NCBI RefSeq assembly: GCF_001540865.1
Contig: NW_017893458.1
Coordinates: 1 to 64,000, forward strand
Length of the DNA stretch: 64,000 bases
Source of the DNA: Ananas comosus
Lineage: Eukaryota; Streptophyta; Magnoliopsida; Poales; Bromeliaceae
Direction of reading: 5' to 3'
Shown here: piece after piece, positions 1-10,675 of the stretch
Layout of the letters: every line of letters begins with the position of its first letter
Position numbering within the stretch: position 1 is the first letter of the stretch
Position numbers and translations under genes: made by a program
Notes under the pieces: generated by a model
What the model was told of the DNA's origin: nothing
What the model saw: only the letters and a program-made list of their open reading frames with translations
Database searches by the model: none

Positions 1-2040
1 GAGAAGGATGAAACCTGTCTAAACTAAAAAAATGATAGCAGTTTTCTATTAAGCTATTATAATAGACACAAAAAGTAAGATTGCAATGTATACATGTCGC
101 AAGTGTAAACTTGATAAAACTATTCTATTAAGCTCTAAAGTGTTCATTCTACTATGAGAAAAGAGTGTTGGACACAATAAGCTAGCTATTAAGAGTGTCT
201 ACTTAACTATTAACCTTTACAACTGTTCTATTATGGCATAAAGTGTTTTATTCTACTATGACAAAAAGAGTGTTGACAACCATAAAGCTAATAGAGTGTT
301 CTTTTAACCTTTACATCTTATCTATATATTATGGCATAAAAAGTGTTCTATTCTACTATGACAAAAGATTGTTCACAACCATACACCTATTAAGAGTGTT
401 CTATTAAGCTTTACAACTGTTCTATTATGGCATAAACTATCTAAACTAAAAAAATGATAGCAGTTTCTATTAAGCTTTATAATAGAACAAAAGAGTAAGA
501 TTGCAATGTATACATGTTCGCAGTGTAAACATTGATAAAACTGTTCTATTAAACTCTAAAGAGTGTTCTATTCTACTATGAGAAGGATGTTGACACAATA
601 AAGCTAGCTATTAAGAGTGTTCTTTTAACCTTTACAACTGTTCTTTTATGGCATAAAAGTGTTTTATTCTACTATGACGAAAGAGTGTTGACAACCATAA
701 AGCTAATAGAGTGTTCTTTTAACCTTTACAACTGTTCTATTATACAATAAAAATGTTCTATTCTACTATGACAAAAAATTGTTCACAACCATAAAGCTAT
801 TAAAAATGTTCTATTCACCTTTACAACTGTTCTATTAAGCCTTAAGAGTGTTCTATTCTACTATGACAAAGGAGTGTTGACAATCATAAAGCTAGCTATT
901 AAGAGTGTTCTATTTAACATTTACAACTGTTCTATTATGGCATAAAACTGTTATAAAGCCTAAAACTGATAGCACACTTCCATTAAGCTTTAAGAATGTT
1001 TTATTAAGTCATAAGAGGTTAAGATTGGAATGCATACATATTCGCAACTGCAAATCTGATAAAAGTATTCTATTATGCTCTAAGAGTGTTCTATTCTACT
1101 ATGACAAAAGCGGGTAAGATTGAAGCCTTAAAACCATGATATAGCAACATAATTGGAAGTTCAGAAGATCTCCCAGATTTCTCAATTAATCAGTAATGTT
1201 GATCTCCAAAGTATAGATTTTTGAACTCCCATACATCTCAATTAATCAGTCAATTGATCTCCGAAGTATAGAAACATGAAAAACTCAAAAATGCACGTGT
1301 ACGTGAATTCAATTCAAAAAGAAACAATCCACAATGCTCATATTCTTTCTTCTTCTTCTTTTTTTCTTTGCTACGTTTTGTACATCCCAAACTGTCATTC
1401 CAAATGTATACCACATAAATTGGAAACTACCGATAAATATAAGAAATTTAAGAACGATATCTACAAATCAAGGTTTCAGTATTCTATTATGCTCTAAGAG
1501 TGTTCTATTCTACCCATACACCCCATATTGAGTTGTTCTATTATGCTTTACAATTATTCTATTATGCCATAAATCTGTTATAAAGTCTACAACTGATAGC
1601 AGTGTTATGTGAAACTTTAAGAATGTTCTATTAAGTCATAAGTGGGTAAGATTACAAATGCATACATGTTCGCAACTATAAACCTGATAAAAATATTCTA
1701 TTAAGTCCTAGAAGTGTTCTACTATGACAAAAGCGTGTTCACAACCATAAAGCTAATAATAGTGTTCTATTAAGCTGTAAGAGTGTTCTTTATTGCCATA
1801 AGAGTGTCAGATTGTCAAGCATATATGTTTCCAAACACAAATCCTATAAAAGTGTTCTACTAAGAGTGTTCTTATAAGTTCTAAGACTAAACCCTTTATG
1901 GCATAAAAGTGACAAATTGTAATGCATACATAATTCTAGCCAACAATACATATATGAATACAAACAAATTAATTTTCAATACAAGTATACATAAAAATCA
2001 TAAATGCTTTATTTTTACAAATACAACAAATAATGTAATA
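1..2040. repeat. Degenerate interspersed/tandem repeat tract
   Basis: The tract is AT-rich and built from short recurring phrases such as GTTCTATTAAG, CTACTATGACAAAAG and ACAACTGTTCTATTATG. A longer period is visible: the block beginning AAACTAAAAAAATGATAGCA near 21 returns about 422 bp later near 443, and weaker versions start near 950 and 1575. Open frames here are short and low in complexity, and I see no gene. It looks like a decayed satellite or the internal repeats of an old element; the family is unknown to me. Confidence 0.7.
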
Positions 2041-2640
2041 TACCAGCTGAGTAATCCCTAAATAAAATGAATCAGCTAGTCGGTGAGCAAATCCGCAGCA
2101 CGCAAAGAAGAACCCTAGCTGCAACCCTAAACCCTCAAAATATAAATTCTATATTAAATTTAAAATTAGAAATAAAAGATTATAGAAATTCAAAAATATC
2201 CTCTGTTTGAGTAGAATCCTCTGTTCGGTTGTGGCAGAATTAGCTCCGAAATCGTTCCTAATTTCGGACGCTCACGACTGAAGGAATGCGTCACAGGTAT
2301 TGGGATGGACAGGGGAGCAGTTGAGAGGCGACCTCCTACCAATGGAGAAATGCGAGGCCGAGAGACACCTTCGAGACGACTTCGGACACGAGATGTGTGG
2401 AACAAGCGCTGCCGAACTTCTGCTCGATGGAGTGGAGTGCCCTGCGAGCGAGAGCGAGAGCGAGAGGAAGAGAAAGGGGAGAGCGCGAGATGACGAGAGA
2501 GGTGACGAGAGAGGCGCGAGATCAAGAGAGAGGCGAGGGAACGAGCGGGACCGAGGGAGCGAGCGGGACCGAGAAGGAGGTGTAGGGGAGAGAGAGAGAG
2601 ATATGTAGTAGGGTTTAGCTTTAGGAAGAAAAAATAAAAA
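2041..2640. other. GC-rich, GAGA-rich island without a recognised gene
   Basis: Base composition changes sharply from the AT-rich flanks. The segment holds GAGCGAGA/GAGAGAGA purine runs and, near 2110-2140, AACCCTAG-type words common in plant 5' leaders. Both strands have arginine/serine-rich frames (for example 2190-2525 on -), but these are what a GA-repeat tract always yields. It could be a decayed 5' region of a gene read leftward, or part of a transposon. I cannot assign it. Confidence 0.35.
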
Positions 2641-3305
2641 GGGGAGTGAAGTTAGCTGCTACTGTGCTAGTGATCTAATAATAGCCGTTGGATCATACGG
2701 GTGTAGGATATACACCTTCCTATAGGAGTACAGGTAGACTTTTCCAACTTTTAATGAGAATTGAGTCCCTAAACTTCAAAAAATTATTCTAGTTCTAGTC
2801 TCTTTTAATTAAAATTTGCCCCTAGTTTATTTGTTTGACTATATTCCACCAATTTATCCTATTATTTATATCCATGGTCTGTCTGCCCTAGTTCCAGTTC
2901 TCCACAATTGATTTTGGATAAAACTTGTAAAAAGTTTGGCTCATTCTAATTAAAAAAATAAGTTTTATAAAATAATTATGTAAAACTGTTTAACAATTTT
3001 TTTTTACTCTTGGTAAATCATTATTTTTTACTAACTTTTATTTCAAATTTTAAAATTTAAAATTTAAAAATTAAAACATAAAACTCAAAAATTAAAATTT
3101 TAAATCTTAGACATGAACTTAAATTTAAAATTTTAATCCATTAATATTTAAATTTAAATTTTGATTCTAAAATCGAAATCAACTGCTTATGATTTTGGGT
3201 CCTTCCTATAAATTGGAGAATTAATTCTAAAAATAAAAATTAGAATTAGAGTTTAAAAATGAAATTACCAAATGCTATATATATAAAGAGAGAGAGAAAG
3301 AGAGA
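2641..3305. other. AT-rich intergenic DNA
   Basis: This is low-complexity AT-rich sequence with many AAATTTAAA-type words and a short GA run near 3285-3303. No coding region or recognisable element termini were seen. Confidence 0.6.
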
Positions 3306-3512
3306 CTAGTCCGGCAACTATACTATCGATAATACCAAGCTCTTGGTACTATCGATTTTTTTTTTTGCCGTTAGATCTTTTCATCATTTTCACCCGTTAG
3401 ATTATACTATTCAACCAACCATTGGGGGACCACTATCATCCTAACCGCATATTCTTTCATCGAACAGCCGAAAACTTGATAGCACCAAGTGCTTGGCACT
3501 ATTGATATTATA

Positions 3513-3517
<5 letters not shown>
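3306..3517. mobile_element. Fold-back MITE, copy 1
   Basis: A roughly 210-bp element whose ends are inverted repeats that each contain a small palindrome: TACCAAGCTCTTGGTA at the left and GCACCAAGTGCTTGGCAC at the right, next to TATACTAT-type outer ends. Its reverse complement closely matches the sequence split across 3593-3617 and 7137-7346. It has no coding capacity. It sits beside an AT microsatellite, a usual MITE target. Confidence 0.7.

Positions 3518-3572
<55 letters not shown>
3518..3572. repeat. (TA)n microsatellite
   Basis: An uninterrupted TA dinucleotide run directly right of MITE copy 1. Confidence 0.9.
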
Positions 3573-3576
<4 letters not shown>

Positions 3577-4063
3577 GTATCGTTATATATAGAATTATGT
3601 TATTGTACTATTAATAGTGTCACGCCCCGAGCCCCGCCTATTTGGTCGGGTTCGGGCACGCTGACAGATCACTGAACAGACAGAGTTTTTCCTGTATGTC
3701 CTAGGCGTCACAATCAATACAATATAAAGGTTACAACCAGGAACAGTATTCAACATACAGATTGCATAAGGAAGTATCAAAAACATAAACAGCTAAACTA
3801 TTACAAACATTCACATACATGCTTTTACATCTCAATTATATATTACATTAAACTTCCAAATACAATCTAAGCTATTACAACTTTTGCTTGTTACAAGTTT
3901 GATACATTTGTTCTTTTCATCTTTACACCCCTAGGATATGCCGACTCGGGGTACTTATATTTCTGGTGTCTGGGGTAGGGCGCTACCTACGGAGCTATGC
4001 CCTTGCCTCGCGCCGCCGCGCCGCTCACGTGCGAACCTGTAACACCCTAAAGCAACGTGGGGA

Positions 4064-4085
4064 GAGAACCAACTCCATGGTTCCC
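4064..4085 (-). other. Conserved LTR hairpin (CCA/TGG stem version)
   Basis: Arms GAACCA and TGGTTC are separated by 6 nt. In the LTR-sense RNA the stem extends to GGGAACCA / UGGUUCUC, with a G.U pair at position 2. Counterparts occur in all the other LTRs of the window at nearly the same distance from the LTR 3' end. Confidence 0.7.
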
Positions 4086-4547
4086 AGTAAGTACGGCCAC
4101 CCAAAGGAAAAGCTCGACCAACAGGTCCAAAGAAGGCAACAATAGGTTAGTTCAATAAACAGATAGATATATATATCTTGATTATGCAACTAAAAAATCA
4201 TGCTTTGCCTCACAATTGTAACAATGCCATGCTATATGCAACATTCATGCAATAATGCAACTACACAAGTAGATTTATCGACTCTACTTCTATCTCGTTA
4301 TCTAGCTCATATCCAACTAGCTTCTAAGGTTTCTATTACCTTAGACCCATGCTATGTACCACTAGCCCTTAAGGTTCCGTCTACCTTATTCAAGCTAGCC
4401 ACCCGACTCGGTCTCGAGTCAATCAACTGCGGATAATCTGAGCTCTGTACGGCTCGAGGTGAATGAACACTCGCATACACCTCAGCCTTCAATCCACAAT
4501 CCAAGTCACCGACGGGTCGCCCAGAGCTGCGTACACCCATGGTCAGG

Positions 4548-4760
4548 GATCTTTCCGGTGGGAAGGCAACATGCCACACACAACACGCGGCACAAGACCC
4601 CCGATAGGGAGGGGAACATGCCATACACACCCTAGCGAAGCACGATTCTGCTGGCGGGAGGGGAACCTACCACACTCAACCCGCGGCCTCGAATCAATCA
4701 ACAACTCATCCTGGAAGTTCGTCCAGTGGGAGGGGAACATGCCATACTCAACCCACTACT
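4548..4760. repeat. LTR-internal minisatellite, GGGAGGGGAACATGCCATAC type
   Basis: Four imperfect units of the form GGGAGGGGAACnTnCCACAC, spaced 45-65 bp apart and ending with ACACnCnCGGC-like words, lie inside the 3618-7131 LTR. Other LTRs carry a different short repeat at about the same LTR position. Confidence 0.65.
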
Positions 4761-5182
4761 CTAGAACTATCGAGTTCACAATCCTAGGATTCCGGAATCC
4801 ACTTTCCAAGCCTCTAGGGTAGTCTCAACCCTATAACATCGACCTATCTAGGTCCAACATCATGTCCACCCTAGGTCCAATAGACTCTAAGTTCAACATC
4901 TATATCACATAACCTAGGTTCACGACACTAGGTTAATGCCACTCACCTAGATCTAATTGACTCTAGGTTCATTTTTAACATATGTTCAATAACACTAGGT
5001 TCTATGTCATTCTTATCCATCCTAGGTTCACGACACTAGGTTCATATCCGACCTATGTTTAACAACACTAGGTTCATGCCACTCGATCTATTCGACGTCC
5101 TAAGTGTCCACATCGAGTTCCATAGCCATGCCTGTTCATAATGCTAACATGCATCTCATCTAACATAACAACTATATATTAA

Positions 5183-5668
5183 CTAGTGTAGAGACCCGCG
5201 CGATACAACGGATAGATAATATAAGCAAAATTTAAAAATTTTAATAAAATTTATATTTACGGGTTATTGATATATAGAAAACTATACCATGTTAAGTACA
5301 ACCAATTTGCATGACTAAATTTAACTATTAAAAAAATAAATTATAGCTAGAATCCACTCATTGATAAAATATTAATATGGTGCATGTAATTAATTGTTGC
5401 ACCTTACATGTAACATTGGCCCCGCCGGGCTCAGTTTGGGTTTTTTAGTCTCGTTCCCTTAGAGGAGTGGGAAGGTGAAGGGTTGGGCGTTGAGAAGAGG
5501 AGAAGGTGGGGGTGGCAAATTAATGGAGAAAGAAGTTGATTAAAGTTATAAAGCCCACTCATTCATAGAATATTAATATGGTGCATATAATTAAATGTGG
5601 CACCTTGCATGTAATTGGAGAAGTGGAGAGTGAAAGGTAACATGCCACGTGGCAAAAAATAAATATTG
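5183..5668 (-). mobile_element. Helitron-like insertion inside the LTR (candidate)
   Basis: The left edge reads CTAGTGTAGAGACCCGCGCG, the reverse complement of a Helitron 3' end (GC-rich hairpin, spacer, CTAG). This stretch has no counterpart in the related 15756-19103 LTR. Two direct repeats of about 65 bp (near 5350-5412 and 5556-5620, with the phrase ATTAATATGGTGCAT) lie inside it. The right (5' TC) boundary is not certain. Confidence 0.45.
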
Positions 5669-5852
5669 TGGCTTCATAATATGCATGCTCTCTATCATGA
5701 TCTCATGATGCTAATATGCACCTAGCATATAATCCACAATGCATATATTCTCTAAACCAAGTAATTAGGTTTACATGCATACATTTCTATCTAGTATAGT
5801 TACCATGCCATCACGATGCTAACATGCATACAGCATACATTTTCCAACATTA

Positions 5853-5893
<41 letters not shown>

Positions 5894-7339
5894 TCAACAA
5901 GAACTTATACTCCACTTTGACATGGAGGCGACCTAGTCGCTTCGGTAAGTACAACCCACCTGTTATCATGTTTCGATTGCTTGTAGTCACTTGCAATCGG
6001 TCGTCCGCGGCACCCGCCACCCTGTTCGGCTCGAACTCGCACTCGGTCACCGAACGACCACCAATCCGCAATCTGGAGATTTAAGGTCTATAGCTAGCCG
6101 CCACGGTGCTCCGGATTTGTTCTCGTAATTTTTGGACGTCGCCTCGGCCTTCCAAGCGGAAACAAAGCTCTAACAGTCATTTTTCCCCATAACTTCACGT
6201 AGGCTCGACGAATCACCGAACCGACTTCGCCAACGCGTTCGTATACCTAGCAATTAGGTTTACGTAAGGTTAATTTAGATCAAACCCCCATATAAAGCAA
6301 AACCCCCATTATGAACCCTAGATGCTCACTGTTGCAAAAATCCACCATTTGGACTCTAAATTTAAGCAATTAACATCTATTTAACATCCTAGGATTCATC
6401 TAAATCCATTTATAGGGTATACAAACCATTCTCTAGCAATCTACCATTATTGGACAATAAGCTTACCTCAATAAGCTAGCTTCAACCGAAGGAAGAAGAT
6501 GGAGAAGGTGAAGCTTCACTTCCTTTGCTTCTTCTCCACCAATCCCTCTCCTCCTTTCCTTCCTTGATGAGAAAGAGAAAGAGGGTTTAGAGAGAGAGCT
6601 TGAGAGAGAGAGAGAGAGAGAGAGAGAGGTTTTTGGGTTGGGTTGGAAAGAAACAAAAGGAAGAGAGAGAGAGGAAACCCTCTCTTTTAATCCCATTCAG
6701 CATAATATGCTGAAAACCCCTCAACTCTCCCCTTCATGCACTGCCTAAACTGGGCGTTTTTCGCTCTCGGGGTCCGGACCTTGGAGTCAGGGTCCGGACC
6801 CCGTAGGTCCCGAAAAACTGCAAATTTCAGCTTTCGCCGATTTTGCTCTGTTTTGGTCCATTTTCGCTTCGTGGGTCTCCGATTCACTTCTAATCATACC
6901 GAGACCCCCAAAACATATTTTTGAGCGTAATTACATCATCTTTTTATCCACGCTAATGACGAATTTAGTTCACGTTCCAACATAGCCCTTTGGGTTCCGT
7001 TTTCGTGCCCGGCGCGCACCGAAACTCCCGAATGCTCCCAACTTCACCGGAACTTCAACGGAACCATTCAAATGGCTCTCCAACCGAATGTACACCGTAA
7101 CTTCATAACTTTAGAAGTCCGGTACCTTACAAATAGTGCCAAGTGCTTGGTGCTATTGAGTTTTCGGCCATTGGATGAAAAAATATGCGGTTAGGATGAT
7201 AGTGGTCCCCGGTTAGGTGATAATAGTCCCTTAGGGTTGAGTGGATGGTTGGTTGAATAGTATAATCTAACGGCTGGAAATGATCTACCCGTAGAAAATT
7301 CGATAATGTCAAGAGATTGATAATATCAATAGTATAGTA

Positions 7340-7380
<41 letters not shown>

Positions 7381-7412
7381 ATTCTCTCATTCTCTCTCTC
7401 TCTATATATATA

Positions 7413-7956
7413 GAATTAGGCTACTATACTATCTATAGTACCAGAGCTCCGGTACTATAGTCTTGTTTTCGATCTTAGGGTGTTTAAATTAACGATCCAC
7501 ACCGTTAAATATGATTTAGGGTATATAAAGTTCTTAGGAATAAAATTTTAGTTTTTTTCGACATCGTTTACTTAGTAAATAAATTATGTCAAAATGGACG
7601 GTGGAAATTGAATAATCTTTAAAATTTGAGCATAGGACTTTTAAATTCAAGATCAAGAATGTTAACCTTAATCTAGATAGTTTAAAGTATTTTCTATCAA
7701 AATTTGAAGAAATTTAAATTCTTCTACACCGTTAAACTCCAAACTCGCCATAGTAGCCATTGAAAATTAACAATTTTGAAATGATTTGATCATAAAGTAA
7801 ACTATATTGAAAAAATATAAAATTTTATTTCTAAAAACTTTAAATACCCTAGATCAGTCTTAACGGTGTGGATCGTTGATTTGAACACCCTAAGATCGAA
7901 AACGAGATTGTAGTACCGGAGCCCCGAGACTATTGATAGTATAGAAGACTAGCTCT
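7413..7956. mobile_element. Long-TIR MITE, copy 1 (544 bp)
   Basis: Terminal inverted repeats of roughly 130 bp begin GAATTAGGCTACTATACTAT on the left and, as reverse complement, GAGCTAGTCTTCTATACTAT on the right. Each arm holds a short palindrome (GTACCAGAGCTCCGGTAC on the left) and the phrase TTTTCGATCTTAGGGTGTT. It is flanked by TATATA runs on both sides, a probable target. A second copy of almost the same length lies in intron 1 of the fibrillin gene (28205-28745). No coding capacity. Confidence 0.8.
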
Positions 7957-8221
7957 ATATATATATATATATATGGTTAATTTCTTACAGGTCCCCACAA
8001 ATATGGTGAATAGCAGATATACCCCTGCAAAGTTCAACTTTCATAAGTTATCCCTGCAAAAGTTCTAATGTATTCAAATATGTCCTTCTGGTTAGAATCT
8101 GTTAGAAAATTGTTAATTTTTCAACAGTAGAATTGTGAAATAACAATTTTGCCCTTGCCCTCTTCCTCTTTCTCTTCCTCTTCAGGTTGTGGGAGCAGAA
8201 GGCGGCGACGGCGACGGTGAC

Positions 8222-8344
8222 GGCGACGGCGACGGTGACCTTGAGGAGCTTGTAGGGGCTGCGGCCAACGAGGACGAGGAAGAGGCGGAAGGCGAAGGCT
8301 CGGTCGATGCCGTTGGAGGCGCCCATGACGACGGCCCACGCGGG
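8222..8344 (-). pseudogene. Captured fragment of a KCR-like very-long-chain 3-oxoacyl-CoA reductase
   Basis: The - strand encodes a stretch containing AWAVVMGASNGIDRAFAFRL followed by LVLVGRSPYKL. In plant beta-ketoacyl-CoA reductases (short-chain dehydrogenase family, ER fatty-acid elongase complex), this is the NAD(P)-binding region: WAVVTG-x-TDGIG-K-AFAF, then NLVLVGRNP-KL. Compared with that pattern the fragment has TG changed to MG, GIG changed to GID in the glycine motif, and about six residues missing between FRL and LVLVGR. Both sides run into low-complexity K/E or poly-F frames. It is therefore a non-functional captured piece. Family assignment rests on motif recognition only. Confidence 0.65.
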
Positions 8345-8369
8345 CACCACGATAGCAACGACGATCGAA

Positions 8370-8545
8370 TCATCGACGATGACGAAGAAGAAGAAAAAGA
8401 AAAAGAAGAAGAAGGAGGAGAAAATGAGGAAGAAAATGAGGATACGAAGAAGAAGAGGAAGAAGAAGAAGTAGGAGAGGAAGAGGAAGAGGAAGAGGAAG
8501 AAGAAGAAGAGGAAGAAGAGGAGGAGGGGGAAGAGAAAGAAGGGT
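8370..8545. repeat. GAA/GAGGAA purine simple repeat
   Basis: A long AAG/GAG/GGA run inside the TIR element. It produces lysine/glutamate-rich frames on + and phenylalanine/leucine/serine-rich frames on -, none convincing as genes. Confidence 0.85.
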
Positions 8546-8754
8546 AAACATATCATTTTACCTTTTTAACTGACCATGGTTAAGTATTTTAACTATGGTT
8601 AACTAGATTTCTCTAACGGATATTAACAGCAGGGACATATCTGAATACGTTAGGACTTTACAGGGATAACGTATAAAAGTTGAACTTTGTAGGGAGATAT
8701 CTGCTATTCACCATGTTTGCAGGGATCTGTATGAAATTAACCCATATATATATA

Positions 8755-8990
8755 GTAGGACTTGTGTGCTATTAGGAGTACGGAGGCCTCCGTGCTCCTA
8801 AGTCGTTTTCGATGAGAGGACTTTCGAATTGACGATCGGCTCCGCTAGACTTGATCTAATGTATTTGAACTATCTATAAAATAATTTCTGCAAATTTTCG
8901 ATATCATTTACCTAGTGATCGAAAAGATTCAAAATCAACAATTTTTAATGGTTGATATATGCCATTTGCAAGTTTAACGGTGTAGAAGTA
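8755..8990. mobile_element. Fragment of a fold-back MITE
   Basis: It begins with GTAGGACTTGTGTGCTATTA and the palindrome GGAGTACGGAGGCCTCCGTGCTCC, then GTCGTTTTCGATGAGAGG and AATTGACGATC. This repeats the layout of the 7413 MITE terminus (hairpin, TTTTCGAT, AACGATC), but the matching right terminus is missing. Confidence 0.5.
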
Positions 8991-9000
8991 TTCAAATAAA

Positions 9001-9120
9001 ATTATCTTTTAGCGACAATTTAATAGCGGCGATTATTGGATAGCCGCTAATACTTTTCATCAATTTATGTTTAGCGGCAATTATTTTATATAGCTGTTAA
9101 TTTTATATTAAATATCTAAC
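9001..9120. mobile_element. Possible subterminal repeats of a CACTA-like element
   Basis: Short direct and inverted copies of AGCGGCGATT / AGCCGCTAAT / AGCGGCAATT lie close together. Such arrays are typical of CACTA subterminal regions. No CACTA terminus or transposase was found, so the call is weak. Confidence 0.3.
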
Positions 9121-9870
9121 TCTAATTCAAACGCTCTCCCATCCTAAGTTCCTACCCCCCCTCCCCAAATCGCACCACCTCTTCCCACGCGGAGCTCAAC
9201 CTCGATCGAGCTCTCCCCCTCTCCTTCACCTTTCCTCTCTCCTCCCTCTCCTTCACCTCTCTAGTCTCTCCTCCTAAATCGTCGTCGACCTCGCCAAAAC
9301 CCTAACCCTAACTCCCCGCATCTCCCCTTCTCTCCACTGAGGCCCCCTATTTCGCTTTTCCCCTCTTCCTAGCACTAGAGTATAAGGCGACGAGGAGAGA
9401 GGAGGAAGGGAGAGGGGGCGCGGAGATGGAGAGCCACAAGAAGTCTCTGCTGAGGGTCTGAGTCCGGGTCCGGGTCACAGCGCGAAAGCGGGGGCGGGAG
9501 TCGCCATCCTCCGACGAGGGCTCCGGCCGAAAGATGCGGGCGCGGGTGTGTGCTAACTAGGTGAGGAAGCTTGCGTGTCGCGAGATCGGCGGCCTCCCTC
9601 GCATGGCCCGCGTCGCCTCCTCTAGCGCCCCCGAGAAGTTCCGCAACATCCAGCTCCAGGTCCGTGCTCCCTCACACGTAATTTGAGTTCCTGTTCCTTC
9701 GCTTTCTTGTTGTTTGGTTGGAATCGTCGAAGATCGTGCGCTCAGGGCTCGGAATTCGTTAGGGTTTGGTGACTATGATCGTTGTGAAACTCTTAATTCT
9801 GTGAGTTGGAAGCGAAGCTCCTCGGCCAACACTCTGCCGAACGCAACCAGGACGCCACCACGGTATAATT
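9121..9870 (+). pseudogene. GC-rich gene-like fragment, not identified
   Basis: The segment resembles the 5' part of a plant gene: a C/T-rich leader with AAACCCTAACCCTAA (9297-9312), then GC-rich exon-like sequence. One stretch near 9560-9660 reads EIGGLPRMARVASSSAPEK, then FRNIQLQ, directly before a GTCCGT donor-like site. A neighbouring ATG at 9426 meets a stop after 11 codons. I do not recognise the family. The setting between transposon pieces suggests a captured or decayed copy. Confidence 0.35.
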
Positions 9871-10264
9871 AATTAGTATAAGATCTTAATAGAATGCTTA
9901 ATTTGCGATGTTTGTGAATAGTATAAGATCTTAGCATTTTTGTCGTAGTAACTTGACAATGTATTAGTATAAGATCTTAGCATTTTTGTCGTAGTTTGTT
10001 TCTGCTGATTTTACCCCTTGACTCAACAATTCAAGTTTACATATTGGCGCCCTCTTCATCATTAATATTAAGAATGCACCATTTCAGAAATAAATAAAAT
10101 CTTACAAACCTCATCGAGTTGGTTGAATCAATCCTAAAGTTTCTCTTCTTCTCGTAAACTCCCAAATCCAGCTCATGGAGTTCCTTCGGGTCACTAGGTA
10201 ACTTAAGCCTCCATTTCTTCGGTGCTGCAACTAATACCCTCTCCATCTTAACGAACGAACTCCC
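9871..10264. other. Unassigned sequence between gene-like fragment and LTR
   Basis: It contains a three-times repeated phrase GTATAAGATCTTA (near 9880-9980) and a - strand open frame of 78 codons (10037-10273) without a recognisable domain. I see no element boundary. Confidence 0.4.
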
Positions 10265-10401
10265 TTGTGGCACTTTGTGCCTATAAATGCATCACGGGTT
10301 GGAGTAAACCCAAAGGACGGTCCTAGCGGGTGAGTTCCTGCGATGATGGACTTAATGTGAAGCAAGTTAATGTGGCGAAACCCCCGGGTTAGCCTTGAGA
10401 T

Positions 10402-10488
10402 TAAAGAATAAAGAACAAAGAGCAAGGAATAAAGAACAAAGAGCAAAGAGCAAAGAACAAAGAACAAAGTGTAAAGATAAAGAACAAA
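10402..10488. repeat. AAAGAAC/AAAGAGC minisatellite
   Basis: Tandem 7-mers (AAAGAAC, AAAGAGC, AATAAAG). The reverse complement of the same type of repeat (ATTCTTT) is found at 16440-16600 in another LTR. Confidence 0.85.
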
Positions 10489-10654
10489 AGAACTTGCATA
10501 ATCTGCATATGTTAATGTTGAGCATATTCCTTGCTTTATTGTTCAGGCATATTAGCATCATGTTGTAGATTGGTTACTATATTTCAGCTTATCCTTCTAT
10601 TATGCCTGAGTTAGTCCTAGTGGGAAAGTCGGTGATGTTGGGGCCGAACCTACT

Positions 10655-10675
10655 GGGAACTTTGTTGTAGTTCTC
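10655..10675 (+). other. Conserved LTR hairpin
   Basis: In sense orientation GGGAACT ... AGTTCTC, a 7-bp stem with a 7-nt loop, about 500 nt before the LTR end. This is the weakest stem of the set. Confidence 0.55.

Larger units (their letters stand above)
3618..7131 (-). mobile_element. Solo LTR, gypsy type, 3.5 kb
   Basis: It starts TGTCACGCCCCGAG and ends GTCCGGTACCTTACA, which is TG...CA. It is flanked by a perfect 5-bp TSD, AATAG, at 3613-3617 and 7132-7136. By comparison with complete elements in this window, the LTR sense direction is the - strand (TGTAAGG... to ...GGCGTGACA). No internal region remains, so it is most simply a solo LTR from LTR-LTR recombination. It is similar along its length to the 15756-19103 LTR. 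It holds its own minisatellite, a (TA)n run near 5855-5890 and a Helitron-like insertion. Confidence 0.92.
3593..7346. mobile_element. Fold-back MITE, copy 2, split by a solo LTR
   Basis: The left end (about 3593-3617) and the body (7137-7346) are one MITE in inverted orientation relative to copy 1. They are separated by the 3618-7131 LTR and its AATAG duplication. The body repeats the features of copy 1: GTGCCAAGTGCTTGGTGC, the GCGGTTAGGATGATAGTGGT phrase, GGTTGGTTGAATAGTATAAT, and an end ATCAATAGTATAGTAGTC. A CT microsatellite follows. Confidence 0.7.
7975..8742. mobile_element. TIR element carrying a captured gene fragment (Pack-TIR type)
   Basis: The ends GGTTAATTTC and GAAATTAACC are inverted repeats that remain similar for about 130 bp (shared phrases GGTGAATAGCAGATAT and AAAGTTCAACTTT). 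It lies between TATATATAT runs, so the TSD cannot be read exactly. The interior is not transposase but a GC-rich segment with a recognisable fragment of a fatty-acid-elongation reductase on the - strand. This is the layout of Pack-MULE and other Pack-TIR transposons that shuttle host exons. Confidence 0.7.

Noticed and set aside
2190..2608. R/S-rich frames as a possible SR-like protein
   Set aside because: The composition is a by-product of GAGA repeats. No RNA-binding domain or splice structure is visible.
8102..8573. Several open frames up to 149 codons on both strands
   Set aside because: They come from an AAG/GAG simple repeat and give poly-K/E or poly-F/L proteins. Only the KCR-like piece within them is meaningful.
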